In this document: positions 45,556-53,287 of the stretch, piece by piece
How the letters are laid out: every line of letters begins with the position of its first letter
Numbering within the stretch: position 1 is the first letter of the stretch
DNA from: Erythrobacter insulae
GTDB taxonomy: Bacteria; Pseudomonadota; Alphaproteobacteria; Sphingomonadales; Sphingomonadaceae
DNA: 64,000 bases
Direction: 5' to 3'
Assembly: GCF_007004095.1 (NCBI RefSeq)
Contig: NZ_VHJK01000001.1
Location: 1,430,501-1,494,500 of the forward strand
Position numbers and translations under genes: made by a program
The notes under the pieces: generated by a model
Told to the model about the DNA's origin: nothing
Seen by the model: the letters and a program-made list of their open reading frames with translations, nothing else
The model's database searches: none

Positions 45556-46779
45556 TCAACTCAGACACGATGCAGCTCCTACACTGGTATCAAGACTGAC
45601 CGGTGCGGTAACCGCCTGCGATCCGTAAACGTCCGTAGAAAGCTGCGCGCTTGCAGGCGGCAGGTTTACACCGTCGCGGCGATAGATGTCCTCGTAAAAA
45701 CGGATTGATCCCTCGGGATCAGGTCCGGCCGTGAAATAGGTAACGTAAAGCGGTATCGGCTGCGCCAGAGGCACCGTTATGGTCTTTTCAGACGCGACCT
45801 GTGACTCAACCGCAGCGATATTCCATTCCCGATCGTTCAAGAGCACAGCCGCGAATTCGATCGCGCGGTCAACCCTGATGCAGCCATGACTGAAAGCGCG
45901 CTTGGGCTCGGTGAACAATTCGCGGTTCGATGTGTCGTGCAAAAACACGGTGTAGGGATTGGGCATCTCCAGCTTCATTCGGCCCAGCGCGTTGTTATCG
46001 CCGGGCATCTGCCGATACCGTCCGTTCTGGTAGATGTAGCCCCGTGCGCGTGCTGCTTTCGGGCTGCGCCGCACGAATCTTGCAATCCCTTCGGCGGCGA
46101 TGCTGGAGGGTATTTCCCACCATGGGTTAAGCACCACGCCGGTTACTCTGGCTGTGAAGACCGGAGTCCGCGTCGCCGGCTTCCCGACGATCACACGCCA
46201 TTCGAGCACCATTGAGCCGCGCTCCCATAGCGATACTTTTTGAGCTGCAATGTTGACCAGCAAATACCGTTCTCCGAGATCGGGTGGCAGCCACCGCCAG
46301 CGAGCCAGATTCTTGGCCAGCAGCGTCCGGCGAACAGGATCGGCCTCGTTCGAAAATGCGTCTGCCAAAGCGGAATAGTCCGGGTGCGCCGGTCGGATCG
46401 AGCGCAAGAACGGATCCAGCGTGCCTGTGAGCAATGCTTGATCGAGCCCGTCCAGCAATTGCTTGTCCGACAGCGCGCCATCGATGTGCCACCATGCTGG
46501 CTTTCGCTCCCCGCAGCATCGCCCGCGCCATGCTCGCATCAGTTCAAGCGCAGCATTGCGCGCAGCCAGATCGAGCCCCGCACTTTCGCCCGCAGCGATC
46601 GAAGCGCGCAAATCATTTTCGATTGCTTCTGGCAGGTCGATCGCCTCTCCGGAAGAACGCTCGATCCAATCCTCAAGGGTTTCCGCCTGAGCCACCGTCC
46701 ACGGCGGCGCAGCATTTGCGGGCAGGACTGTGAGGAATGTCAGCAGCAGACAGGCGGCTACCTTGCTTAGTTTTTTCAT
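45556..46779 (-). CDS. L,D-transpeptidase (YkuD/YcbB-like), secreted
   Basis: Cell-wall cross-linking or lipoprotein-attaching enzyme of about 407 residues. The signal peptide is KLSKVAACLLLTFLTVLPANA. The N-terminal scaffold part includes LARWRWLPPDLGERYLLVNI, as in YcbB-class proteins, and the YkuD catalytic motif is FSHGCIRVDRAIEFA with its Cys nucleophile. Preceding FLHDTSNRELFTEPKRA is the conserved approach to the active site. Known relatives make 3-3 peptidoglycan cross-links in non-growing or stressed cells. The ATG at 46777-46779 overlaps the dehydrogenase stop, so both are in one operon leading away from fixL. Confidence 0.88.
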   Translation of the reverse strand: MKKLSKVAACLLLTFLTVLPANAAPPWTVAQAETLEDWIERSSGEAIDLPEAIENDLRASIAAGESAGLDLAARNAALELMRAWRGRCCGERKPAWWHIDGALSDKQLLDGLDQALLTGTLDPFLRSIRPAHPDYSALADAFSNEADPVRRTLLAKNLARWRWLPPDLGERYLLVNIAAQKVSLWERGSMVLEWRVIVGKPATRTPVFTARVTGVVLNPWWEIPSSIAAEGIARFVRRSPKAARARGYIYQNGRYRQMPGDNNALGRMKLEMPNPYTVFLHDTSNRELFTEPKRAFSHGCIRVDRAIEFAAVLLNDREWNIAAVESQVASEKTITVPLAQPIPLYVTYFTAGPDPEGSIRFYEDIYRRDGVNLPPASAQLSTDVYGSQAVTAPVSLDTSVGAASCLS

Positions 46780-47783
46780 CACTCCCCCCGCTCCTGATCT
46801 GTCTGCATTATCAGCACCGCCGCACCGACGATGTCGCCGCGCCTGAGCCGGTCCAATGCGACATTCGCATCCTCAAGAGCAAACCGCTCGACCTGTGCTT
46901 CAACCTTGATCTCGCCAACCGCAGCGAAGAACGACTCCCCATCAGCACGGGTAAGGTTGGCTACTGAGCGGACTTGTCTCTCCCCCCATATCAGCGCGTA
47001 GGGGAACGCAGGAATGTCGCTCATATGGATCCCCGCGCATACGACAGTACCGCCCTTTCGGATGGCGGCGAGCGCGGTCGGGACAAGCGAGCCAACCGGC
47101 GCGAAGATGATCGCCGCATCCAGTTCGAAAGGCGCGGCTTCATCCGAACCGCCAGCCCATATGCACCCCAAAGAAAGTGCGAAACCTTGCCCCTTTACAT
47201 CACCAGGTTTTGTGAATGCGGCGATCTCGCAGCCAAGGCCCGTGGCCAATTGCGCGATGATGTGCGCCGATGCGCCAAAGCCATAGAGGCCGATCCGATG
47301 CGCATCATTGGTGAGTGAAAATGCCCGGTATCCAATCAAACCTGCGCATAGCAGCGGTGCAGCGTGGGCATCGTCAAGACCGGGCGGCAGAGCGATACAG
47401 TAATCGGCCCGCGCCACCGCATGCGTTGCGTAACCTCCATCCACGGTGAAGCCGGTGAATCCGGGATCGTCGCACAGGTTCTCCATGTGGGTCATGCAGT
47501 AGCGGCATTGGCCGCATGTAGAACCGAGCCATGGCACGCCGACGCGATCTCCAAGGCTGAACCGGCTGACATCTTCGCCTGTTTCGATCACTTTGCCGAC
47601 GATCTCATGGCCAGGAACGATGGGGATTTTGCCCTCAATATCGCGGTCAAGAATGTGAAGATCGGTTCGGCAAACGCCGCACGCAGCGACTTCGATCAGG
47701 ATTTCGTCCGGGCCCGGTTCAGGGATCGCCCGCTCAATCATGTGGAGCCCGCTGCCACCTCCATCGAACTGCATGGCGCGCAT
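46779..47783 (-). CDS. Zinc-dependent alcohol dehydrogenase (AdhA/YjgB-like)
   Basis: A 334-residue medium-chain dehydrogenase from MRAMQFDGGG; an in-frame ATG at 47840 would add 19 residues. The catalytic zinc ligands lie in CGVCRTDLHILDRD and PGHEIVGKVIETG, and the structural zinc four-Cys lobe is TCGQCRYCMTHMENLC. The Rossmann segment is IGLYGFGASAHIIAQLA. The longer cinnamyl-type C-terminus is absent. It oxidises or reduces primary alcohols/aldehydes with NAD(P). It is divergent from the FixL-like kinase over a 47876-47891 dyad box and coupled to the L,D-transpeptidase. This is the second alcohol dehydrogenase of the island. Confidence 0.87.
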   Translation of the reverse strand: MRAMQFDGGGSGLHMIERAIPEPGPDEILIEVAACGVCRTDLHILDRDIEGKIPIVPGHEIVGKVIETGEDVSRFSLGDRVGVPWLGSTCGQCRYCMTHMENLCDDPGFTGFTVDGGYATHAVARADYCIALPPGLDDAHAAPLLCAGLIGYRAFSLTNDAHRIGLYGFGASAHIIAQLATGLGCEIAAFTKPGDVKGQGFALSLGCIWAGGSDEAAPFELDAAIIFAPVGSLVPTALAAIRKGGTVVCAGIHMSDIPAFPYALIWGERQVRSVANLTRADGESFFAAVGEIKVEAQVERFALEDANVALDRLRRGDIVGAAVLIMQTDQERGE

Positions 47784-47875
47784 CGTAGTCCTGTCGCGGT
47801 CCAATCGCGGGTGCCCATTGATCATCAAGGTTCTCGTCATCCGATCCGTTGACGAGAGAATAGAATGGCCTTCAA

Positions 47876-47891
47876 TGCGTAAATAACCGTA
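47876..47891. promoter_or_regulatory. Candidate dyad box between adh and the fixL-like gene
   Basis: TGCGTA-AATA-ACCGTA lies in the divergent spacer, 34 bp before the GTG and 88 bp before the alternative ATG of the kinase. It may indicate autoregulation. Confidence 0.4.
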
Positions 47892-47925
47892 TACTATCCG
47901 GACCATTAACCGTGCTGAAGAGACT

Positions 47926-49101
47926 GTGGAGGGTTGTATCAGAGGCACAGACACTTCAGCGAAAGGCGCGAAGCCTTTTATGTCGCTTTGGAAGGGGGTT
48001 GAATTACATGCCGTAATCGACACCGTTCCCGATGCGATGGTTATTGCCGACGAAGAAGGCCGGATTCGATCCTTTAGCAAGGGAGCCGAAAAGATGTTCG
48101 GCTATTGCGAAGCGGAGGTTTTGGGCAAAAATATCGCCCTGCTCATGCCGTCCCCCGACCGGGAAAGACGCGGTGGCTATATGCGCCGCAATCAAGAGAC
48201 CCAAATCCCGCAAATTATCGGGATCGGGCGCGTCACGACAGCCCGCAGCAGCGACGGAACTACCTTTCCGATCAACCTTTCGCTTAGCGAGATAAAGGTC
48301 GATGGCACATCAGGGTATGTCGCGTTTATCCGCGATCTGACGGAAAGCCGGGAGACCGAGCGCGAGCTGCATACTCTGCAAAGCGAACTCGCCCATGTCT
48401 CGCGTATCTCTTCAATCGGCGGCATGGCGACATCGCTGGCGCACGAGCTCAACCAACCGCTGACCGCAGTTACCAATTATGCGAATTCCGCCAGCGATTT
48501 GCTAAAAGATCCGAGCGAGGAAAATCTCGCGCTCGTCAGGGAGGCGCTTGACGAATGTGCGCAAGAGGCACTGCGCGCTGGACAGATAGTTCACCGGTTG
48601 CGCGATTTCATATCGCGGGGCGAAACCGAACGCCACATTGTCAGTCTCAGCAGGCTGGTGAAGGAGGCGTCGGCGCTCGCCCTGATGAATGGCGATGGCA
48701 AGAAAGTCGATTTTGAGACGGTGCTTGATCCGGATCTTGACGAAGTTCTCGTCGATCCGGTTCAAATTCAGCAAGTTGTTCTCAACCTGATCCGCAACGC
48801 GCTCGAGGCGATGCTGGAATCGCCGCACAAGCGATTGATTATCAGTTCATGGCCGGGAAAACCGGGCTTCGTCGAACTGATCGTAGCTGACAGCGGCCCC
48901 GGACTGGAGCCTCATATCGCAGACCGGCTTTTTCACCCGTTCAACACCAGCAAGGAAAGCGGGATGGGATTGGGCCTGTCAATTTGCCACACCATTATCA
49001 CTGCGCATGGCGGAAAGATCGCGGCCAAGCCGTCTGAACTGGGCGGAACCGCCTTTCACATTACCCTTCCTTTGGCATCGCAAGGAGATGACGATGGCTG
49101 A
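47926..49101 (+). CDS. fixL: FixL-like PAS sensor histidine kinase lacking the heme-ligand His
   Basis: A 391-residue kinase with one PAS domain (AVIDTVPDAMVIADEEGRIR to GYVAFIRDLTE), a FixL-type dimerisation/H-box (SLAHELNQPLTAVTNYAN, His173) and an HATPase domain (NLIRNALEAM, DSGPGLEP, GMGLGLSICH). No membrane segment is seen, so it is cytoplasmic. The PAS retains LMPSPDRERRGGYMRR and IIGIGRV, but by my alignment with remembered Bradyrhizobium FixL the proximal heme His200 is Arg82 and His214 is Gln96, while Arg220 is kept. So it is probably not a heme oxygen sensor. The start is either the GTG at 47926 or the ATG at 47980. It overlaps fixJ by 8 bp. Confidence 0.85.
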   Translation: MEGCIRGTDTSAKGAKPFMSLWKGVELHAVIDTVPDAMVIADEEGRIRSFSKGAEKMFGYCEAEVLGKNIALLMPSPDRERRGGYMRRNQETQIPQIIGIGRVTTARSSDGTTFPINLSLSEIKVDGTSGYVAFIRDLTESRETERELHTLQSELAHVSRISSIGGMATSLAHELNQPLTAVTNYANSASDLLKDPSEENLALVREALDECAQEALRAGQIVHRLRDFISRGETERHIVSLSRLVKEASALALMNGDGKKVDFETVLDPDLDEVLVDPVQIQQVVLNLIRNALEAMLESPHKRLIISSWPGKPGFVELIVADSGPGLEPHIADRLFHPFNTSKESGMGLGLSICHTIITAHGGKIAAKPSELGGTAFHITLPLASQGDDDG

Positions 49102-49714
49102 TTATCCAATCTATCTGGTCGATGACGACGATTCAGTCCGCCGATCAGTCGGTTTCATGCTCAAGACTTCGGGCCATCAGGTGGAATCCTACGTCGATGG
49201 TGCGCACTTCATCAAGGAATCGCGGTCGCTTGAACCAGGCTGTGTGCTGCTGGATGTCCAGATGCCCGAAATGGACGGCCTCGAAGTGCAGCAGGAGCTC
49301 AAGAACCGCGGCCTCCCCTTTCCCGTGATAGTCATGACCGGTCACGGCGATGTCGATGTCGCAGTGAAAGCCATGAAAGCGGGAGCGATCGATTTCATCG
49401 AAAAGCCATTTGCCAAGGAAACCATGCTCGAAGCGGTCGCTGAGGGTTTCGACAGAATTGAGAATTCGAATGTACGCAGCACTAGGCGCGAAGAGGCAAA
49501 GCTGTTGCTGAATGGCCTGACCGCGCGCGAGCGAGATGTGCTTGATGGACTGGTCACAGGCTACCCCAACAAGACGATCGGATACGATCTCGGCATAAGC
49601 GCGCGGACCGTTGAAATCCACCGCGCCAATCTGATGCGCAAACTTGAAGTCAACAATTTGTCAGACCTACTGCGCATCGCTTTCGCGGCAGGATTGGGCG
49701 AGACCGAGGAGTAG
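49094..49714 (+). CDS. fixJ: FixJ-like response regulator (NarL/LuxR-type HTH)
   Basis: A 206-residue regulator. The receiver domain has YLVDDDDSVRRSVGF, phosphoacceptor Asp54 in VLLDVQMPEMDG, MTGHGDVDVAVKAMKAGA and the Lys of EKPF. The C-terminal LuxR-type HTH has LTARERDVLDGLV and ISARTVEIHRANLMRKLEV. The start is the ATG at 49094, 7 bp after AAGGAG; an earlier ATG directly abuts the ribosome-binding site. Regulators of this class bind dyads with TAC-N10-GTA geometry, which is what the island's recurring box shows. It is therefore the leading candidate for the island activator (inference). Confidence 0.88.
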   Translation: MADYPIYLVDDDDSVRRSVGFMLKTSGHQVESYVDGAHFIKESRSLEPGCVLLDVQMPEMDGLEVQQELKNRGLPFPVIVMTGHGDVDVAVKAMKAGAIDFIEKPFAKETMLEAVAEGFDRIENSNVRSTRREEAKLLLNGLTARERDVLDGLVTGYPNKTIGYDLGISARTVEIHRANLMRKLEVNNLSDLLRIAFAAGLGETEE

Positions 49715-49745
49715 CGCGAGACCATCAGGCCGGTGCAAGCTGCCC

Positions 49746-49761
49746 TCAGGATATGTCCGTA
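49746..49761 (+). promoter_or_regulatory. Candidate stress dyad box upstream of the second tandem USP
   Basis: TCAGGA-TATG-TCCGTA, 61 bp before the ATG at 49823, immediately downstream of fixJ. Confidence 0.5.
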
Positions 49762-49822
49762 GTGCCCGCCTAGCCCGCCTCCGTCATACCTCCAGCTGAA
49801 CAAAGCCGGGAGGGGCGATTAA

Positions 49823-50638
49823 ATGAAATCGATCTTGCTTCATGTGGCCGATGATCCCTGTCTTGAGGCGCGGGTCCAGACCGCTCTTGATCTAGGCAGA
49901 AGCTTCGGCGCTCATATTACTTTTCTTCAACCGATAGCTTACATCTACTCCATCCCGATCGACGTTTACGGGATGTCTGTTGCCGATATGATGCCGGAGA
50001 TGCGGGCGGTTGCGGGCGAATTCCGTCAGAAACTCGAAGAGCGGCTCAAGAGTGAAGACGTCAGGTGGGATTGGGTAACCGTCGAGGGGCCAGCGGATGC
50101 GCGCATTCTCTCGATGGTCAACACCTTCGACTTGCTCGTGCTGGGCGCTTGCGATCCTTTTGCACACGATAACCATCATTCGTCATTGGTCGCAGACATG
50201 GCAGTGCATGCGCATACGCCGGTTCTGGTGGTCCCCAGCGAGCAAAACGGCTTCGATTGTTCAAGACCCGCGATCGTAGCGTGGGATGGATCGGCAGAGG
50301 CCTCGCGCGCCTTGCGGGCCGCCGTTCCGATATTGCAGCGCGCGCAGTCGGTACACCTTGTCAGTGTTGATGAAGATGAACCAGGCAAACCATACGATTT
50401 GCCGGCGATCAGCGGCGCAGAATATCTTTCGCGCCATGAGATCGAAAGCGAGTTGGTCGAGATGCATCGAAATGAGCTCGACATAGCGGAATGTATCACG
50501 AACGCGGCCCGCGGACGCGAAGCCGGTCTTATTGTGATGGGGGCGTATGGTCGCTCCCGCCTGCGCCAGAATCTGCTTGGCGGCGTGACGCGTGACATGA
50601 TCACAGATCCCGAATTGCCGCTTTTTATGCATCATTGA
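49823..50638 (+). CDS. Tandem universal stress protein
   Basis: A 271-residue protein with two UspA domains. The first (KSILLHVADDPCLEARVQTA, with LLVLGACDPFAHDNHHSS) lacks the canonical nucleotide loop. The second (RPAIVAWDGSAEASRALRAA) ends with the ATP-binding motif VMGAYGRSRLRQNLLGGVTR. The ribosome-binding site GGGAGGGG precedes the ATG at 49823. It follows the two-component genes and has its own dyad box, so it is likely a direct regulon member. A small membrane protein gene follows after 13 bp, probably co-transcribed. Confidence 0.9.
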   Translation: MKSILLHVADDPCLEARVQTALDLGRSFGAHITFLQPIAYIYSIPIDVYGMSVADMMPEMRAVAGEFRQKLEERLKSEDVRWDWVTVEGPADARILSMVNTFDLLVLGACDPFAHDNHHSSLVADMAVHAHTPVLVVPSEQNGFDCSRPAIVAWDGSAEASRALRAAVPILQRAQSVHLVSVDEDEPGKPYDLPAISGAEYLSRHEIESELVEMHRNELDIAECITNAARGREAGLIVMGAYGRSRLRQNLLGGVTRDMITDPELPLFMHH

Positions 50639-50651
50639 ACGGAGAGGACAA

Positions 50652-50909
50652 ATGGAAGAACCAGGTAAGGCAGCTGGCAACAGAATTGCGATCATTGGCG
50701 CCGCCTCGGTAATCGTAATGATAGCTTTACTGGCCTATTTCGGAATGCAGCAAGAAGAACCGGAACCCACCGTGCCTTCGTCTGAATGGACCAGAGCGCC
50801 GGAGGGCGGCGTCAAAGTCGATTTGCCAGAAACGCCCCTGCGTACTGTGCCGATAGAACCAGCAGAGGGTCCATCCGAAGAGACAGCCGACCAAAGCGAG
50901 CAAGAGTGA
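50652..50909 (+). CDS. Small single-pass membrane protein, unknown
   Basis: An 85-residue protein. A short basic N-terminus is followed by one hydrophobic helix (IAIIGAASVIVMIALLAYF) and an acidic, Pro/Glu-rich tail (QQEEPEPTVPSSEW to EETADQSEQE), probably periplasmic. Ribosome-binding site GGAGAGG is 6 bp upstream of the ATG. It is the second gene of the usp operon. I recognise no family. Being an anchored acidic tail, it may be an envelope accessory of the stress response. Confidence 0.65.
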   Translation: MEEPGKAAGNRIAIIGAASVIVMIALLAYFGMQQEEPEPTVPSSEWTRAPEGGVKVDLPETPLRTVPIEPAEGPSEETADQSEQE

Positions 50910-50935
50910 CGTTCGCACGTTTGAGCGCGAGCGGT

Positions 50936-51670
50936 TCAGTCGTCCTTGCGACCCAGATAATGCGCAATCACAGCGTCATCCCGCAACATTGCAGACGGCG
51001 TGCCCGAGAAAATCGTCGTACCTGCGTCAATCACATAGGCGCGGTCGATAATTGCAGTCATTTCGCGCACATTCTGATCGGTTAACAGCACCCCTATACC
51101 GCGGGCCTTCATGGACAGGATCATCTCTTTTATGCTCGCGATGGTGAGCGGGTCGATCCCGGCAAACGGCTCATCCAGGATCATGATGGCAGGTTCCAGC
51201 GCGAGCGCTCTTGCCACTTCGCAGCGCCGCCGCTCGCCTCCCGAAAGCGACTTTGCCGAGGCATCGCGCAGGTGCGCGATCCGCAGGTCCGCCAGCAAGC
51301 GTTCCAGCCTTTCGCTGCGCCGAACAGGGTCAGGCTCAACCGTTTCCAACATCACCTCGATGTTCTGGGCAACAGTCATGCCGCGAAAGATCGAACTTTG
51401 TTCTGGCAGGTAGCCCAACCCCAAAATCGCGCGGCGATAGAACGGCAGCCGCGTGATATCATCTCCGCGCCACACGACCCTGCCGGAGGTGGGCTTCATC
51501 AGGCCGAGAATACAATAGAAAGCTATAGTCTTGCCCGCCCCATCGCGGCCAAACAGCCCGACTATCTCCCCTTCAGACACCTGCATCGAAAGCCCATTGA
51601 GCACTGGTTGCTGTCCGAAAGATTTGTGGACGTCGATCAATTCGAGCGCTGCTGCAACCTTGTCCTCCAA
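50936..51670 (-). CDS. Solitary LptB-like ABC ATPase
   Basis: An ATPase of 244 residues resembling LptB and branched-chain amino-acid (LivF/G) ATPases. Walker A is GRDGAGKTIAFYCILGL, the Q-loop area GLGYLPEQSSIFRGMTV, the signature SLSGGERRRCEVARALA and Walker B IMILDEPFAGIDP, with H-loop LLTDQNVREM (the usual His is Gln). No permease or substrate-binding gene is adjacent. A second lptB copy elsewhere is likely in this organism, making this an accessory paralogue. Upstream lies a CCGTA-AA-TACGG palindrome (51719-51730). The His-to-Gln switch change is normal in the LptB/Liv group. Confidence 0.8.
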   Translation of the reverse strand: MEDKVAAALELIDVHKSFGQQPVLNGLSMQVSEGEIVGLFGRDGAGKTIAFYCILGLMKPTSGRVVWRGDDITRLPFYRRAILGLGYLPEQSSIFRGMTVAQNIEVMLETVEPDPVRRSERLERLLADLRIAHLRDASAKSLSGGERRRCEVARALALEPAIMILDEPFAGIDPLTIASIKEMILSMKARGIGVLLTDQNVREMTAIIDRAYVIDAGTTIFSGTPSAMLRDDAVIAHYLGRKDD

Positions 51671-51717
51671 TACCAGCTCCCGAAGGTTCGACGATAACAG
51701 CGTGCAAATGATTGGCT

Positions 51718-51733
51718 CCCGTAAATACGGAAA
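51718..51733 (-). promoter_or_regulatory. Palindrome upstream of the LptB-like gene
   Basis: CCGTA-AA-TACGG (51719-51730) is a perfect inverted repeat within a sequence that also partly fits the dyad consensus, 48 bp from the start at 51670. Its spacing differs from the other boxes. Confidence 0.3.
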
Positions 51734-51773
51734 CTGATCCTCATCGATTAGCGCTGCTACAGCGCCAATTCCC

Positions 51774-51789
51774 TAAGGGAGTTTACGGG
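51774..51789 (+). promoter_or_regulatory. Candidate stress dyad box upstream of the polymer-forming protein
   Basis: TAAGGG-AGTT-TACGGG, ending 58 bp before the ATG at 51848. This is the typical spacing. Confidence 0.5.
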
Positions 51790-51847
51790 TGCCGGTCTTT
51801 GCTTCGTTCGATCAGTCTCCCACACTGCGAGACTGTGGGAGGCCCAA

Positions 51848-53017
51848 ATGGCGACGAAATTTTTGCAGGTACGATCATATATTCTGTTGGGGCTGCTATC
51901 CATATCGTTGGTATTGCTCGCTCCGTTCTCGTCGGCGCAGGAAACCGCCCCAGACCAAGACGGGGCTCAATCGCCGCAGGTTGAACAGGATATGGTCTTT
52001 GCCGCAGATCAGGACGTGCAGCTCGATGCCAAATCAACCGATGACGTGTTCGCTGCTGGCAGCACAGTGACGGTGCAGGGCGCACAAGCCGACCATCTCA
52101 TTATCGCTGGCGGGGAAATCTCAGTCCGCGACGTCAGCTCCAATGATTTGATTGCTGCCGGCGGTGAGATCGATTTTGCGAGAGGCGCGATCGCGGACGA
52201 TATTGTTGCTGCCGGCGGTGACATTGAAATCGGCCCCGATTTCACACTTGGCGGATCGGCGGTTCTGATGGGAGGCAGCGTACGGATCGATGCGCCGGTT
52301 CCAGGCGATCTTAGGGTGACAAGTGGCAGCATCATCGTGAATTCCGCGATCGGAGGATCTGCACGTCTGGCTGGCGATACGATCGAGATTGGCCCCAATG
52401 CCCGCATTGCCGGTGATCTGGAATATCGTAGCGAAAATCTGGTCATGCGGCCGGGTGCTGTAGTTGAGGGCGAGACACGCATTCTACCGGTCGATGATAC
52501 TTATGGTGCAGAGGAGTTCGGCAAGGCGGCTGGATCGATGTTTCTCATGCTGGGTATCTCGATCCTCATCAGCTATTTTGTGGTTGTGCTGGCGCTCGTC
52601 TTCGCTGCACCGGCGCTTATGCGGGCAACATCCCGGATGATGCGGGAACAACCGTGGAAGAGCCTGGGTCTGGGCCTCTTGATTGCGGTAATCGTGCCGC
52701 TGCTTGGCGTCCTTTTCCTTTGGACAGCAGTGGCCGCGCCGATTGCATTGCTACTGCTCACAGCGAGCATTGCCATTACACCGATTGCACTGGCTGCGAC
52801 TGCCTATTTCGCGGGAGACAGCGCGCGCCGGTTTCTCACCAATGCCAAAGAAGACGCGGCAGGGATTGGCGCGCGCCTGCTTTGGCCCGGACTGGGAGCT
52901 TTGGTGATATTCGCGCTTACTTTGATCCCGATTGCGGGCCTGATAATCTGGTTCTTTGCAATGTTGTTTGGCCTCGGTGCAGTGGTGAACAGCACGGCCA
53001 AGGCATTGGCGAAATAG
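51848..53017 (+). CDS. Exported/membrane bactofilin-like polymer-forming protein
   Basis: A 389-residue protein. The N-terminal signal or membrane segment SYILLGLLSISLVLLAPFSSAQ is followed by a repetitive right-handed beta-helix-like region (recurring AAGGEI/AAGGDI turns such as HLIIAGGEIS, DLIAAGGEID, DIVAAGGDIE). Four or so membrane helices then complete the C-terminus (SMFLMLGISILISYFVVVL, IPIAGLIIWFFAML). Bactofilin-type repeats suggest a self-assembling scaffold, probably periplasm-facing because of the signal segment. The role is unknown. The dyad box upstream makes it the last apparent member of the stress island. Confidence 0.75.
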   Translation: MATKFLQVRSYILLGLLSISLVLLAPFSSAQETAPDQDGAQSPQVEQDMVFAADQDVQLDAKSTDDVFAAGSTVTVQGAQADHLIIAGGEISVRDVSSNDLIAAGGEIDFARGAIADDIVAAGGDIEIGPDFTLGGSAVLMGGSVRIDAPVPGDLRVTSGSIIVNSAIGGSARLAGDTIEIGPNARIAGDLEYRSENLVMRPGAVVEGETRILPVDDTYGAEEFGKAAGSMFLMLGISILISYFVVVLALVFAAPALMRATSRMMREQPWKSLGLGLLIAVIVPLLGVLFLWTAVAAPIALLLLTASIAITPIALAATAYFAGDSARRFLTNAKEDAAGIGARLLWPGLGALVIFALTLIPIAGLIIWFFAMLFGLGAVVNSTAKALAK

Positions 53018-53287
53018 GCGAAATAGGTGTTCAATCTGTTTGCCCGCAACCAAGCGGCGCCGAGCCATTTTTCGAGCAGCCGCAGGCTGTGATTGGTGCT
53101 GATCAAACAGCGGCGCTAACCGGCGCGAGCGGCACGACTTGCAATCCGTTTTTCATAAGCGCAGTATGACAATCGGTCGGGAGGGGCCAAAATATAAAGA
53201 AACATCGTTCGCGCGATCGGGGAAACCGACGCGGGTAAAGATGGGGGATCTCCCGACCAGGAATGAAGCATCATCCTGGGAGGGAAA

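Noticed and set aside
4120..51847. Classical FNR/FixK boxes (TTGAT-N4-ATCAA) or DosR boxes in promoters
   Set aside because: I looked in the intergenic regions for these half-site patterns and found no convincing copy. The recurring dyad described above has a different sequence.
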